Shown: one piece after another, positions 11,301 through 19,319 of the stretch | Layout of the letters: each line of letters starts with the position of its first letter | Numbering within the stretch: the stretch's first letter is position 1 | Assembly (NCBI RefSeq): GCF_964028515.1 | Contig: NZ_OZ034788.1 | Location: 1,550,001 to 1,614,000, forward strand | DNA: 64,000 bases | Direction of reading: 5' to 3' | Source of the DNA: Wolbachia endosymbiont (group B) of Hofmannophila pseudospretella | Lineage (GTDB): Bacteria; Pseudomonadota; Alphaproteobacteria; Rickettsiales; Anaplasmataceae | Program-made: the position numbers and the translations under genes | Notes under the pieces: model-generated | Databases searched by the model: none | What the model was told of the DNA's origin: nothing | Seen by the model: only the letters and a program-made list of their open reading frames with translations

Positions 11301-12228
11301 TAAGTATTAAATCTGCACGTCCGTTACCTGCAGCACGTTCAACATAACAATTAAGACCATAACGATATTTAAAATTTAATGCTAAAGCTCCATAAACAAA
11401 CCCATGATATGCTGCTTCTGAGTTGCCCAGTGAAAACTTTCCCTGATTACTTTTGTATATTTCGGCCAGTTCAAGAAAAATTTCTCTAATACCAACTATT
11501 ACTTGATCTATACTCTTATCAGAAAGCTGTTTAAATGCACCTTCAAGACTTGTAGACCGACCTATATTGATCTCCTCAAATTCACTAGTTTGAGATGGAG
11601 AAGACACCAAATCCTTAAATTTTTCTTTTACTCTATCTCTTTGTTCTCTATATAGTTCGAATGACAGGTTGCCTAAATCTTCTTCAGTACGCATATGAAA
11701 CGAATACTCATTTATATCTGTGTTATCTATGTCAGAGATCTCTAGTGTTTTTGCTATCTCTTTAAGTTCATCATCATTATAACAATATTTCCGTTTTAAA
11801 TCCCCATAACCTGTAATTTGATCATTTGTAAAAGCTCTAAGAACCACTTGTTTTCTTCCACTTTTTTCAAGAAAAAAGCATAGTTTTACAATGCTAATCT
11901 CATTTTTCAATCCCTCTACTTTCAAATTAGTACGCTTAATATACACCTTATTGATGCCAAGCTTTTCTACTAGACCACTATTAGGAAGGGTTAAAATCGA
12001 TCCTAATATGCTATGAATAAAAAACTCAGGACTAGATGTTGAACCAATATTTGGAGTTTCACGAAGAAATAAACTAAACTTTTCAGCAAATCCCTTAGGT
12101 GCATCGAAATTTACTGAGAGAACAGGGTTACCCTTACCGTTACCTGGATTAATTGGTTCAGTGAGTAATAATTCTATTAACTCAAGCTTGTGTTCAATAT
12201 GTTTCGCTTCAGCTGTTGCTCTTGGCAT
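5383..12228 (-). CDS. cifB: CifB, type V-like: large multidomain toxin-like cytoplasmic incompatibility factor
   Basis: A 2281-aa protein encoded 8 bp after cifA. Two PD-(D/E)XK nuclease domains look complete: D306-E330-x-K332 and D651-E675-x-K677. Between and after them, in order: a basic nuclear-localisation-like cluster (about 752-778, with RKRLR and KRRK); a Gly/Ala-rich hydrophobic region (about 890-1045) resembling the TcdA/TcdB pore-forming type seen in Wolbachia toxin-like proteins; a long beta-rich, Cys-containing region (about 1070-1780); two or three ankyrin repeats (about 1840-1950); a His/Arg-rich stretch (about 1958-1982); and a C-terminal part (about 2100-2220) like the latrotoxin C-terminal domain. 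Known family: CifB proteins load sperm and cause embryonic lethality unless CifA rescues. Type V members are long and little tested. No Ulp1 domain is seen. The frame is intact throughout, unlike many neighbours, which suggests selection. Confidence 0.87.
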   Translation of the reverse strand: MPRATAEAKHIEHKLELIELLLTEPINPGNGKGNPVLSVNFDAPKGFAEKFSLFLRETPNIGSTSSPEFFIHSILGSILTLPNSGLVEKLGINKVYIKRTNLKVEGLKNEISIVKLCFFLEKSGRKQVVLRAFTNDQITGYGDLKRKYCYNDDELKEIAKTLEISDIDNTDINEYSFHMRTEEDLGNLSFELYREQRDRVKEKFKDLVSSPSQTSEFEEINIGRSTSLEGAFKQLSDKSIDQVIVGIREIFLELAEIYKSNQGKFSLGNSEAAYHGFVYGALALNFKYRYGLNCYVERAAGNGRADLILMSRTKDANGRINPKPVPVVVEFKGEGHTADEAITQIKNKGYLYNLSIRTKAEEAVIVGISYAEVKTEQAKIFQSQGFVHQLLEGAKDFDGNEAKENLKAELKNLYHLIPSKDKNYLSKLVFGQILAMDSIDKNIFTYQNEDRSIGREATTFLLFNQGEDRAVILNIIERSGELRELRRQKRFDSNKIPPIDELDIDSAVKIDLIINTGVKNNLGGFEVGERKDKSYFQDINIKEVSHNSKNRYKGKFERIGNVDVNSLIEQLRGIDVVDLLKESKDEEMMGNKLKEPLSPLVEALLPFKELIKREVDFQAIMQGLLINGKTQDGKEIKVYVESNISSLGKMDLALSFTYLQGDESTIEEDEPIIIELKCANSSVKKKLGHAEKQMSDKYKILRSFTDKRTAKFLAMVFNQSSRSDKDLITASIKSIEVYHTTSQGEISSPERGGARKRLRLETGPQMECLEAKRRKIRNIGMYCIDSRDEENITEEEKEQRIKELFNANKVAERVKNIEFYDQLFKVSERISRGEATDQNVEEAFIAKVKNVDLNSIDPEIKDIVKEMKENKEEIKNILRGYGVAEKIGKVAESAGFAFTVFLVGKHIANGDVEGLGYDALNLWVMPKIGEKISGKILGLGEKLDSQMLKGFAPVMGPAIGNFAAFLGLAESIKARESATNPVDIKIADLNIATNSIFIAADVPAIVTETMSAVGIEAGVMGEFAGPVGTAISVAVIIISQFVEAELEVEKLEEHINLTDQEKHDLYWDFFLGKKVPDYIENDIEAESIYKQYVLKLISQYKGNYDKIVMSLPYILVTKEKRVYGEIQLLRVYCRTNTKIVDTKFDFGFNTNVTYPFHISDINSRVIPTNIESYSVVCGPHDSDIKVQIDNPPCTDCVVNGIGSGCDNLYDHSNVLLNRTFEKWFLQEYPSDCYNAVIYRNKNFRGYGSVYYITAQNANINVVFQEKDILNGDRGRRGKVENRYYFEKSLDSCKVYNSGRNFFYIAGKFSCDLGADRQKNIVITQGNLTTDSINIHSIIGSNRTNYIKFSNADYVDGKGGNDIITAKNFATIKGYFGDSIHGSGLVLLPINFSDIDKITHVNDRTNIYNKSGDSISVDKQTLIKTADGLFVTPTKVESNTGTVASLQITKSVGSDVILDDELDKLQTIDNRNFNITKQLSSTNYRSTIGSFSNHIFYPDKEHHNFYWEAPSNINHLYLFDEKSANITIAQANGILDFSQLNSTLNDIQFAENNEGEIKINKSRLNVTLLPDYKDVTVTFDREKYYKLQNGELERDYCSHSLKIDGRFSVNGTDLLNHYNCFTFDSDKVLFLKLNNDLLLLSDKGALSISDYYSFVHRNWDLSIELNNRIIEPEEFGERADDFSSFRYYKPDEQGLQIYHNQPINKNDIGLVDLKGKSILDFDMKVMNDTLLLSHKNNTLVKVENWNTYQPAREMMFAFNDTIVSNSKCIASTCNPQDVIMDFNKEKQKQYSQLIKTSGPEEAKSLIRKAIQENKSNLLEALLDGMRNRDDRYTLINAKNDFGETFLHLAISQCFVDNGVNNLKDTKLKIVELLLNSGIDVNAQDTQGKTSLHRVVLLMGYLVQNNHDFSLLQLLIFKNADVNIRDNNSKKPLDIARDKGFTNIISFLEKAERRNEYVAPKHIRHHKRHAYHRGNRHRYSPIEKTTKARIEGKAIVGKIESMIDEKSPTVGYDDVEVMVVGGIEIAAINRKKIKVNKAEEVRYKKATSRASALSSWINSLFGSVKTSIGRLLDSKPTLSDGVSSTTSPISQVDSPVDINGTIMLLDVLIRKVTGQKYISTADQHVSLLEAQGYALNITEEFEKVVEQAALKSGISMHRLNIDFVEIQKEVTGKIMSGKFDEISGIFNSYVEKACSGKEAGKLSPKKFEKFIAQFNKGLLNQSIEQILHNRDGRLEVDGTKKQQISLEPQSYLSNASVHSHSKDKVSTCLSDVGVTKLGNTLSK

Positions 12229-12236
12229 TTTCTTAT

Positions 12237-13757
12237 CTATTTCTTCATACTGTGTGTCACTTCCTCAAGTTCTATACTACGAAGTTTCTTTGCTGGACTA
12301 CTTTCTTCTCCTTCTATTCCTCTCTTTTTATCATTTTCTTGAATAAGATTATCCAGTAATTGAAAAAACTTATCCCATTTATCTTTCCTCTTTGTAAATT
12401 CCTCTCTTGAACAACACCATGTTATACGTTCTTTAAATTCCTCCCTAAATTTTACCATTTCATTTTTTGATGATATACATTCTCGAATGAAGAACTCAAT
12501 AAATCCCCCCCTATCACCATAAATCAAATCTTGGCAAATATCTTGCCCCCTACTACAAAAAATAAGCCTTTCTTTCTCTTTGGGAGTTGCATCTTGAAAG
12601 ATCAGTTTGATATTTTCCACATCTTCAACCTTAAATAAGTCTAGTAATAATAACCCACCTGATCCGCATTTATCTATTACATGTTTTGTGTGAGTACTAG
12701 GACCTTGCTGCCAAAATATTCCAAAGAGCTTTTGATAATTGTAATCTTTATTACCATCTATCATCTTATTAACGATTACTCTCAATAAACAATCATAACC
12801 TTCTTCAGAAAGGAAAGCCCACATATGCTGCGCTGTTTCCATAAAAAAACTCTGCCATGGCCAATCCAAAAAGCACTTTAGCACTTCATAAGAGCAGCTC
12901 TTGAACACTTCCATTTGTTGTTCTCTATCCATTTCTGAAAGTAAAAAGCACAAAACATCAATATAATTCTCCCTGGAAAAATCTGTAAACTCACTAACAC
13001 AGTCACAACGTCTTTTTGCCACATATTCTGCAGTTCTTACTAAGACCTTATCTTTTTCTTCAGGAGTTAACTTTTGTAGGAAATATCTGGTTGCTGCTTC
13101 ATTGCCACTAACTGCTGAACGTCGAAATGCATACTCATAATGAGTAACACTATCATCTTGACAATATCTTCTTATTATATCGCCTAACTGAGCTGTTTCT
13201 TCTTCTATATGATGGGACCAGAACGATACTAGAGGTGATTCATTTATTCTTATTTTCCTAAGATCTTTTCCATAGAGTTTCCTACCACTGATTTGTTTCC
13301 ATAGGGTGAGAATGTTATCTTCTAAACAATAAGTGCATGCTAATCTATAGCGCTTAGCAATATCTAAATTTTCATCTTGCACTAATATCTTTGCTGTTTT
13401 CTCTTTATCAATAGTGCCTTGTGGTGTCCAACAAAGCTTGCTTAAGCTTGCTCTAGCATCTTTGCCACCTAAAAGATTTTTATGATATTGTTTCCATATG
13501 AGTATCTGCCAACCTATTGCTTCAACAAAACTTGATAGTTCCTTTTTTAACAATTCTGGCAGCGGAAGTTTTAGTACCTTTTTTATCACTTCATCCTCTA
13601 CCTTTTGCCATTCTCTTTTTCTTTCACTGACATTTAGGATTGGTGATGAGAAGTAAAACTTTGACGCTAAATCCCAGGCATCATCTTGATTCCATAACGT
13701 AATAGCTATTTCCACAAGAGCTTTATGCTTAAGTGATGGCATTAGAGTGTAATTCAT
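12237..13757 (-). CDS. cifA: CifA, type V-like cytoplasmic incompatibility factor A
   Basis: A 506-aa protein upstream of the giant cifB. It carries the CifA signature RYRLACTYCLEDNILTLW (about residues 133-150). This aligns with RYYLACKYCLEDKIPGLF in CinA and RYGMASRYCITGKIGDFF in CidA of this window. The acidic patch before FWSHHIEEE corresponds to PIEAFWSFLID and PVFDFWIDRE of the other two. The C-terminus has a basic cluster (SPAKKLRS). CifA proteins rescue embryos and, in most systems, also help induce incompatibility. ATG 13757 is preceded by TTAGGTA, a modest ribosome site. The 8-bp gap to cifB suggests translational coupling. Frame intact. Confidence 0.87.
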   Translation of the reverse strand: MNYTLMPSLKHKALVEIAITLWNQDDAWDLASKFYFSSPILNVSERKREWQKVEDEVIKKVLKLPLPELLKKELSSFVEAIGWQILIWKQYHKNLLGGKDARASLSKLCWTPQGTIDKEKTAKILVQDENLDIAKRYRLACTYCLEDNILTLWKQISGRKLYGKDLRKIRINESPLVSFWSHHIEEETAQLGDIIRRYCQDDSVTHYEYAFRRSAVSGNEAATRYFLQKLTPEEKDKVLVRTAEYVAKRRCDCVSEFTDFSRENYIDVLCFLLSEMDREQQMEVFKSCSYEVLKCFLDWPWQSFFMETAQHMWAFLSEEGYDCLLRVIVNKMIDGNKDYNYQKLFGIFWQQGPSTHTKHVIDKCGSGGLLLLDLFKVEDVENIKLIFQDATPKEKERLIFCSRGQDICQDLIYGDRGGFIEFFIRECISSKNEMVKFREEFKERITWCCSREEFTKRKDKWDKFFQLLDNLIQENDKKRGIEGEESSPAKKLRSIELEEVTHSMKK

Positions 13758-13849
13758 TACCTAACCCGATTAAAATACTCAATATACTATGATTTTCTAT
13801 CGGTTCAAGATAAAACACAGCTAAAAAATTGTGTAAAGTTTAACGGCAC

Positions 13850-13984
13850 AAAAAAAATTCTATTAACCCCAACTATGGGTTAGAAAGAAGTGAAAAAAGG
13901 CTGGAAAGTGGGTAAACTCCAAGTAATTCTTTCAATTTAGGAGATTACCTATGAAGAAAGATATTACAGAGCCCAACTTTCGAA
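13850..13984 (+). mobile_element. Short remnant of an IS982-like 5' end
   Basis: The sequence from about 13862 contains an imperfect mirror (AACCCCAACTATGGGTTA). It is followed by a ribosome site (TTAGGAG) and an ATG at 13951 reading MKKDITE before falling out of frame. As I recall, Wolbachia IS982 transposases begin with MKKDITEL, so this looks like the first ~100 bp of such an element, joined directly to an IS630 fragment. The identification rests on a very short match. Confidence 0.35.
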
Positions 13985-14605
13985 TGTGTGCCAAACCTTG
14001 ATTCATCAAAGAAAAATAGCTCTTTTTCTGGATACTTGCCAATAACTTCATTGAGATTTTTTTTTGAATTCCTCTTGTTTACTTTTATCTTGTACGTTGT
14101 GTACTGGTCTTGGTGTAATATATGAAAATTTCATCTTTTGTATATGGCGGTGTACTGTAGATTTGCTGATATTTAATCCGAACTTTTCCTGGATTCTTAT
14201 TCTCATTTCTTTAATGGTAATATTAGGATTTTCTTCTATCCATGCTTCAACTTGCTGTAGTTGAGCCTGATTTAATTTAGTTTTTTTACGGCGTTGTGGA
14301 GGAGCAAACAGTTTTTCTTCTCTGCCAAATTTTAAGAATTTTATCCACGAAGTTAGTGCGCTTCTTGAAATGCAATATATTTTTGCTACAGCCGTTATAC
14401 TATGCTTTTTTGCCGCAATTACAGCATTTAGTTTTTTTGAAACATATGCATTGTTCCTTACTTTCTTCAGCATTTCTTTTGCTCACTTTTTCATCCAATA
14501 ATTTTGATCTTAATGCCATTTAAACCTCGCTACTTCACTTACTTTAGTATGGCTTTTTTTCCATTATTGTCTATCCGTTCTTTGTATAGTGGGAATGGGA
14601 ATTGG
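13985..14605 (-). mobile_element. Truncated, diverged IS630 element (ORF A only)
   Basis: The minus-strand ORF at 14048-14473 is about 70-75% similar by eye to ORF A of the three complete IS630 copies (shared NNAYVSKKL, NPNITIKE, ISKSTVHR, KFSYITPRP). The second half of the element (DDE domain) is missing. The first codons (MALRSKLLDEKV) are present near 14519 but in another frame after a small deletion. The right end (about 14590-14605) still matches the IS630 terminal GGGAATTGG. This is an older relative of the active copies and cannot transpose by itself. Confidence 0.85.
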
Positions 14606-14707
14606 TATTACTTAATAAATTTACTGATATCGGTATGCCTCTTTTCGAATTTGCCTTGTAAATTCCTTCCATCTCTACATCTTATTGACAGCTATGCAAC
14701 AAAGCCA

Positions 14708-14841
14708 TTCAGGATCTGCATTATTGTTTAACAGAATTTCGACAATTTCTCTGTAACCTTTTTGAGCTGCAAGGTGTAATGGTACACAATCCTGATTTTC
14801 AAGTTAGCATTTTCTCCATTATCTAGCAGCATTTTAGCTAT
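14708..14841 (-). pseudogene. Ankyrin-repeat gene fragment
   Basis: Read on the minus strand this gives IAKMLLDNGENANLK, then after a one-base frame change QDCVPLHLAAQKGYREIVE and ILLNNNADPE. That is about one and a half ankyrin repeats with the canonical PLHLAA core. No start, stop or flanking repeats are attached. It is a leftover between the IS630 fragment and the next gene. Confidence 0.7.
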
Positions 14842-14989
14842 CTGATTCACAATACAAGAGTTCTATTTAGAGCTATTTTCAAAAATCTTTGTGCTTTGTA
14901 TATGTAGCTTATATTTGTTTGGAATGCTTGACTCCTGATTTATAAAATGCTATCATTAATGATACTACAATGTGTAAAGTGAGGAGGTT

Positions 14990-16378
14990 ATGAATCTTAG
15001 ACTAATTCAGGAAGAAACAAAAGAAATTCCATTTTGCACAACTCCTTATTCATTGCATTATGAAATTCGAAGGCCACTAATGGAAATGTTTGGGCTAGGG
15101 TCTAAAAAAGGCTGTTGTTCTAATCCGTACACTGGGAAGTGCATGATAACTGATAATAAATTAGCCCCTATTGTGCAGCTTACACAAGGAGTGGATGCGG
15201 ATATAGTAATAGATAACACAACTAAAACAGTATATGCAAAAGAGATTAAAAATAAACAACAAAAAATAGATTTAATATATGATAAGGATCGTATTGGCGC
15301 AAAAGAAGTGCATGATATTCAGCTTCTTAAGGCTGGTAAAAGAGTAACAATACCATCTAAATATAAAAGTTTTGAAGATTATAGGAGAGAGCTACAGAAA
15401 AAATCTTCTTATATAGTTATAAGGGCTGAAGTAACACAACATTTAGATCATTCAGGAAAGCTGCTGAATGATCCTATAGAAAGCGTTGTTCATTATACTA
15501 CTTTTCCTAAGTTAAAAGGAAATACCTTAGACTACAAGTATTTTGCTAGAAGTCGAGAGTTAATAGGTAGCAGAAAATCTGAGCTACAAGATAAGTTTAA
15601 AAACGTAGTAAAACTGAATGCCTTAATGGCTGCCAAACATAAAGAAGGATTAAGCATTGTGGTACCTAATGCTTTTTTGAGTGGTTTGAGTAATGATGAG
15701 CAAAAAGAAGCAAAAATAGCTTTTGTCAATGCAGCAATAGAAGCTGCTAAGGAAATAGAGCAAGATAGTGGAAAATACTCAGGATTTTGTGGGATATTTG
15801 TCAATACTGGAAATACTCAAGATTTAAATAAGCTGATAAGCGACAGTGGCATCAAAAGCATTGCTATTAATTATGGTGATCTTAGCGCGCCAAGTAGGGT
15901 ATCAAAAGAAGGAAAGTTTGCAGAATCTATAATGGGTGAGGGAGTTGGATACGTTGGTAATGGTGCATTATCCGCACGAGGTAATATTGCAGTGGAGGAA
16001 AATCTTACTAGAAGAACGTTAGGAGAAACTGTGTTAATGTTTAGTGGAGCATTTAATGAAAAGGTGCTAGATAAAAATTGTTACAGGGGAGAAAATGTGA
16101 AATCTGACAGAGTACAAAATAAGACACAAAACATTCAACGTCACAGGTCAACTGTGTATTTCACTTTATCAGCATCTCTTTCAGCTTTGATTATAGCATT
16201 AGCATTTGTGACACAAACATATATATTTTTAGCAGCACTTATTGTACCTGCAGTAATTGGACTATGTGGGTGGTCATTATATGAGAAAGAAAAAGGAGAT
16301 AAACCTAGCTCTAATATTCAAAATAATGTAAAAGCAGAGAGAGCCCTTGATAGTTATAGGGATACACAAACGAACTAG
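14990..16378 (+). CDS. Hypothetical protein with two C-terminal membrane segments
   Basis: A 462-aa protein with one of the best ribosome sites in the window (GTGAGGAGGTT before ATG). I do not recognise its family. The N-terminal ~380 residues are soluble, with a Cys-rich patch near residues 42-52 (GCCSNPYTGKC) and a Lys-rich middle. Two hydrophobic segments lie at about 385-430 (ALIIALAFV and ALIVPAVIGLCGW) and are followed by a charged tail, so it is probably tail-anchored in a membrane. The gene is intact although surrounded by IS debris on both sides, which hints that it is kept by selection or arrived recently. An effector role is only a guess. Confidence 0.7.
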   Translation: MNLRLIQEETKEIPFCTTPYSLHYEIRRPLMEMFGLGSKKGCCSNPYTGKCMITDNKLAPIVQLTQGVDADIVIDNTTKTVYAKEIKNKQQKIDLIYDKDRIGAKEVHDIQLLKAGKRVTIPSKYKSFEDYRRELQKKSSYIVIRAEVTQHLDHSGKLLNDPIESVVHYTTFPKLKGNTLDYKYFARSRELIGSRKSELQDKFKNVVKLNALMAAKHKEGLSIVVPNAFLSGLSNDEQKEAKIAFVNAAIEAAKEIEQDSGKYSGFCGIFVNTGNTQDLNKLISDSGIKSIAINYGDLSAPSRVSKEGKFAESIMGEGVGYVGNGALSARGNIAVEENLTRRTLGETVLMFSGAFNEKVLDKNCYRGENVKSDRVQNKTQNIQRHRSTVYFTLSASLSALIIALAFVTQTYIFLAALIVPAVIGLCGWSLYEKEKGDKPSSNIQNNVKAERALDSYRDTQTN

Positions 16379-16494
16379 AGCACTTTGCTTATGTACTTAT
16401 TTAATTTCAGTGTTTGCTATTTGTTTTTTATCCCATTGCTAATACCAATACTCATTGTTGGTAGGTCAAATAGGAGAGATTGCAGATGTAATAG

Positions 16495-16625
16495 TTTAAA
16501 CTTAATCTGACAGGGTAATAAAGTAAGATAAAAATATAAACAAATTTTAAAGGAGTGTCAGATATGAGTACAACACAAGAAAAAATACTAAAATCAAAGT
16601 TGGGGTTGTTAGAGCCCGTCTTGAA
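16495..16625 (+). mobile_element. 5' remnant of an IS481-like element
   Basis: After TCTGACAGG near 16506 there is a ribosome site (AAAGGAG) and an ATG at 16564 reading MSTTQEKILKSKLGLLE. From memory this resembles the N-terminus of IS481-family transposases in Wolbachia. The reading frame is lost after about 18 codons, where the IS5 remnant follows. Identification is from a short recalled motif only. Confidence 0.4.
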
Positions 16626-16672
16626 ACTGAGTAGAAAGAAGTTAAGAAGTATGGTATAAGATATATTTTAAG

Positions 16673-17457
16673 ATGTACCAAGCGACATAAGTGACAAAGA
16701 ATGGAAGATAATAGAGCCATATTTTGAACCTTAAAAGACCGGCAGAGCAAGAAAACATAGTATTAGAACAATTGTTAACGCAATCCGCTATATGATGAGA
16801 ACAGGATGTCAATGAAGACAACTGCCTAAAGATTTTCCACCATGGAAAACCGTGTATAGTTGTGATTCGCGCTTAAAAAAAAGTGGAATATGGCAAGAAA
16901 TTCATGATTTTCTAGTTAAAAAAGTAAGAGAGATAATCGGTAAGAATGAAACTCCATCAGTGGGAATAATAGACAGCCAGTCAGTAAAAACGACTCAAAA
17001 AGGGGATCGAGAGGGATACGATGCTGGAAAGAAAATAAAGGGCAGAAAACGCCATATCATTGTAGATACTGTGGGTCTTGTAATTGCTGCTGAAGTACAC
17101 AGTGCAAGTATTCAAGATCGCGATAGTGCTCTAGATCTTTTTGCTCAGGCTAAATGCAAAGCCCCAACCTTACGAAAGTTTTTTGCCGATCAAGGGTACA
17201 CAGGTAAATTACAAAATCGATGTTTATTGGAAACTGGATGTTTGCTAACAATTGCCAAGAAATTGGTTGATACAGGATTTCAGATTATTCCTAAACGTTG
17301 GATCGTAGAACGGACATTTGCCTGGCTTTCCAATTTTAGACGTATGAACAAGGATTATGAGCATTCTCCCCTCACTTCAAAAACTAATATCTTCTTTAAT
17401 ATGATCACTATTATACTTCACAAATTAGCTCATTTTTTGGTTTGAAGACATGCTCTA
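16673..17457 (+). mobile_element. IS5-family element remnant with a broken transposase
   Basis: One frame reads VPSDISDKEWKIIEPYFEP, stop, KTGRARKHSIRTIVNAIRYM, then a second stop where a CQWR motif is expected. An open 197-codon stretch (16852-17445) follows with the IS5 DDE core: GIIDSQSVKTT, then ADQGYTGK, then KRWIVERTFAWL. Two nonsense codons in the N-terminal third make it a pseudogene. The right end reads GACATGCTCTA; a matching left end was not found with certainty. It interrupts a minus-strand ankyrin gene that resumes at 17453. Confidence 0.85.
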
Positions 17458-17760
17458 AGTGATTATTTTTAGCAGCAAGAGATATAGGTGTTTGTCCGTA
17501 TTGATTTTTTGCATAAATATCAGCTCTTTCTTCACCCACAAGATAGGTTACTATACTCAAATTACCAACTTTAGCAGCTAAGTGTAAAGGAGTATTGCCA
17601 TCACTACCTTTAGTGTTAATGCTGGCTCCTCTTTCTATAAGCTCCTTAACTCTATCAAGGTTAACTTTTTTACAGCATCAAATAATTCGCTGTTTGGGTT
17701 CTCAATAGAAACCTCTGTTATAGTTGTTGAAGTTTCTGTAGTAAGCTCAGATATTTGCAT
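17453..17760 (-). pseudogene. Ankyrin-repeat gene, N-terminal part, truncated by IS5 and frameshifted
   Basis: From ATG 17760 the minus strand reads MQISELTTETSTTITEVS, and about 20 codons later the frame is lost at a run of six A (near 17670). With one extra A it would continue VKELIERGASINTKGSDGNT, PLHLAAKVGNLSIVTYLV and GQTPISLAAKNNHL, that is, two to three good ankyrin repeats. It ends at the IS5 junction. A one-base loss in a homopolymer plus the insertion explains the state. The missing C-terminal half was not found nearby. Confidence 0.8.
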
Positions 17761-17899
17761 AAACCCCCCAATGATATTAACCTTTCTTTACACTATAAAG
17801 CTGTTACTAAATTATATAAATTTGAGTATCTATAGCATAAGACCTGCTGCGAATCAAGCGATAAAAAAAGGGAAGGAGGGTGACTAAAATCAAGGTTAA

Positions 17900-18154
17900 C
17901 TAAAAGGAGTGCTTAAGATTCACAATACCAGCAATAATATTGAACCTCAGGTTATATTTTTTCTGAAAATTGCGGTAAACATGGGACATAATCTTAAATA
18001 TCTTTACCTCACGGATCTTATTTTCTACTCTCATTCTAAATGATGCTAATCGTCTATTATGCTCTTTCTGCTCTGAAGTTAATGGCTTTTTACGGTACTT
18101 TTTATATGACATTACTTTGCAATTTTTGCCAACCTTGATATCCAGAATCGGCAT
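17900..18154 (-). CDS. IS5-family transposase, C-terminal frame
   Basis: An 84-aa frame continuing the DDE domain, with KKPLTSEQKEHNRRLASFRM and VENKIREVKIFKI carrying the final catalytic Glu region. It is unlikely to be translated alone; it should be read as a frameshift extension of the 18102-18725 frame. The two overlap at the KYADSGYQ / MPILDIKVG region. Confidence 0.75.
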   Translation of the reverse strand: MPILDIKVGKNCKVMSYKKYRKKPLTSEQKEHNRRLASFRMRVENKIREVKIFKIMSHVYRNFQKKYNLRFNIIAGIVNLKHSF

Positions 18155-18725
18155 ATTTTATGCTATCGAGTGGTAGATATTTTCCTTGTTTCCTTATGCG
18201 AAAATCACTAATTCTACCACGATATGACTTTGACACTGATAAAATTCTTCCATCTTCTTCGATAACAATCTCAGTTTTCATAGTGTTGGTTCTTTTTTTT
18301 CCTGAATATGACTTCTTCCGTTTTTTACTATCTTCTGGCCTCTGTATTTGCTGTTCTGTAACATCAGCCAGAATCTTTAGTATTTTTTCTGATGTCATAC
18401 TTCTATCTTTTGTTATAGTAACTTTCTTGGCAAGTAATGGCTCTATTTTCTTCAGTAACCTACATACATTTGCGTTGTGCATATTGAACAGGCACCCTAA
18501 AAATCTATGTGTTATGTAAGTGCGATAGTACAAAATTACGCAAAATAACTTATCTTCCAGAGTTGGTAGTTGTGATCTTCTACCATGGCACTTTTTCTGT
18601 TTTTCAAGTTTTTTCCACTCAGACCTCACTTTTTCCACCACCTTTTCAAACTCCTCTATAGTTAAACCTGTTATATTACGAAAGTTTCTTGGGTGCTTCT
18701 TCATTTTATAGTAACTAAAGCTCAT
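18102..18725 (-). CDS. IS5-family transposase, N-terminal frame
   Basis: A 207-aa frame with an HTH_Tnp_4-like start (FRNITGLTIEEFEKVVEKVR), the conserved LEDKLFCVILYYRTY block, and the first part of the DDE domain including KYADSGYQGW. It overlaps the second frame by 53 bp. The full DDE domain needs both frames, so expression requires a frameshift, or the copy is a pseudogene. Such splits are often programmed in IS5 elements. Confidence 0.8.
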   Translation of the reverse strand: MSFSYYKMKKHPRNFRNITGLTIEEFEKVVEKVRSEWKKLEKQKKCHGRRSQLPTLEDKLFCVILYYRTYITHRFLGCLFNMHNANVCRLLKKIEPLLAKKVTITKDRSMTSEKILKILADVTEQQIQRPEDSKKRKKSYSGKKRTNTMKTEIVIEEDGRILSVSKSYRGRISDFRIRKQGKYLPLDSIKYADSGYQGWQKLQSNVI

Positions 18726-18810
18726 TTTTTACCTTACTCGATCTGCTTATTCTTCTTCTACCTCTCTCGCATCACTTTTTCAATTACCTTTTGCAGCAGG
18801 TCTTTTGCTA

Positions 18811-19150
18811 TTCTCAAATGGATTACTGTTAATTTAATATTAAGTATTATTAAGAACCTAAACAATATGACCATTTCCAGTGTTCAAAACTAATGGTGGT
18901 GAGAAGTGTTTTTCTTGGAATCAATTGGTCTACCAAACGATACATACGAACTTTTTTATATTCTGACTTTGCTATACGCTAAAACTAGCCATATTAGCAC
19001 ATTTCATCAATATCTACATACGAACTGTTTTGCCTAAGCTTATTGAAATAATTTAAATCTTCTATTTTTATAACCTTATTTTTATGCAACGTGTTCTCAC
19101 AAAGGTAGGCAGTTTTTTTGCGATTTCCGAAGGAGTAAATAAACAAATTC
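18811..19150 (+). repeat. Dispersed ~290-bp repeat, copy 1 (upstream of the J-domain/ankyrin gene)
   Basis: Aligns base by base, in reverse complement, with 55725-56066, by eye at roughly 75-80% identity. Shared landmarks: CCATTTCCAG, TACGCTAAAACTAGCCATAT, CTAAGCTTATT, and a 12-bp word TACATACGAACT twice (18941-18952 and 19015-19026), 74 bp apart. No long ORF lies inside. Both copies sit a similar distance (about 215 and 266 bp) in front of a gene in the same relative orientation. Confidence 0.85.
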
Positions 19151-19208
19151 ATTATAGCGCTACAGAGTCTAGTATTTTCTATAAATTTTTATTTAATCTA
19201 CTAATAAA

Positions 19209-19237
19209 TTGACAAATATTACAATATTTGCTAAAAT
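19209..19237 (+). promoter_or_regulatory. Sigma-70-like promoter of the J-domain/ankyrin gene
   Basis: A perfect -35 TTGACA (19209-19214) is followed after 17 bp by TAAAAT (19232-19237). Transcription would start near 19244, about 75 bp before the ATG at 19320. It is the best consensus promoter I found in the window. Confidence 0.65.
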
Positions 19238-19319
19238 GTTCATATAATAGTACCTTGCTTTCATAAAGATGTAGTATTGGTAATGTCATGAAAAATGTAT
19301 CAAAGTAGTGGAGAAATAG

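Larger units (their letters stand above)
17839..18804 (-). mobile_element. IS5-family insertion sequence with two overlapping transposase frames
   Basis: A perfect 12-bp inverted repeat (AAGACCTGCTGC) marks the ends at 17839-17850 and 18793-18804, giving 966 bp. The transposase is split over 18102-18725 and 17900-18154 on the minus strand. It differs from the 16.7-kb IS5 remnant in sequence and ends. The right end abuts a ~290-bp repeat found again near 56 kb, so the insertion may have clipped that repeat. Confidence 0.88.
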
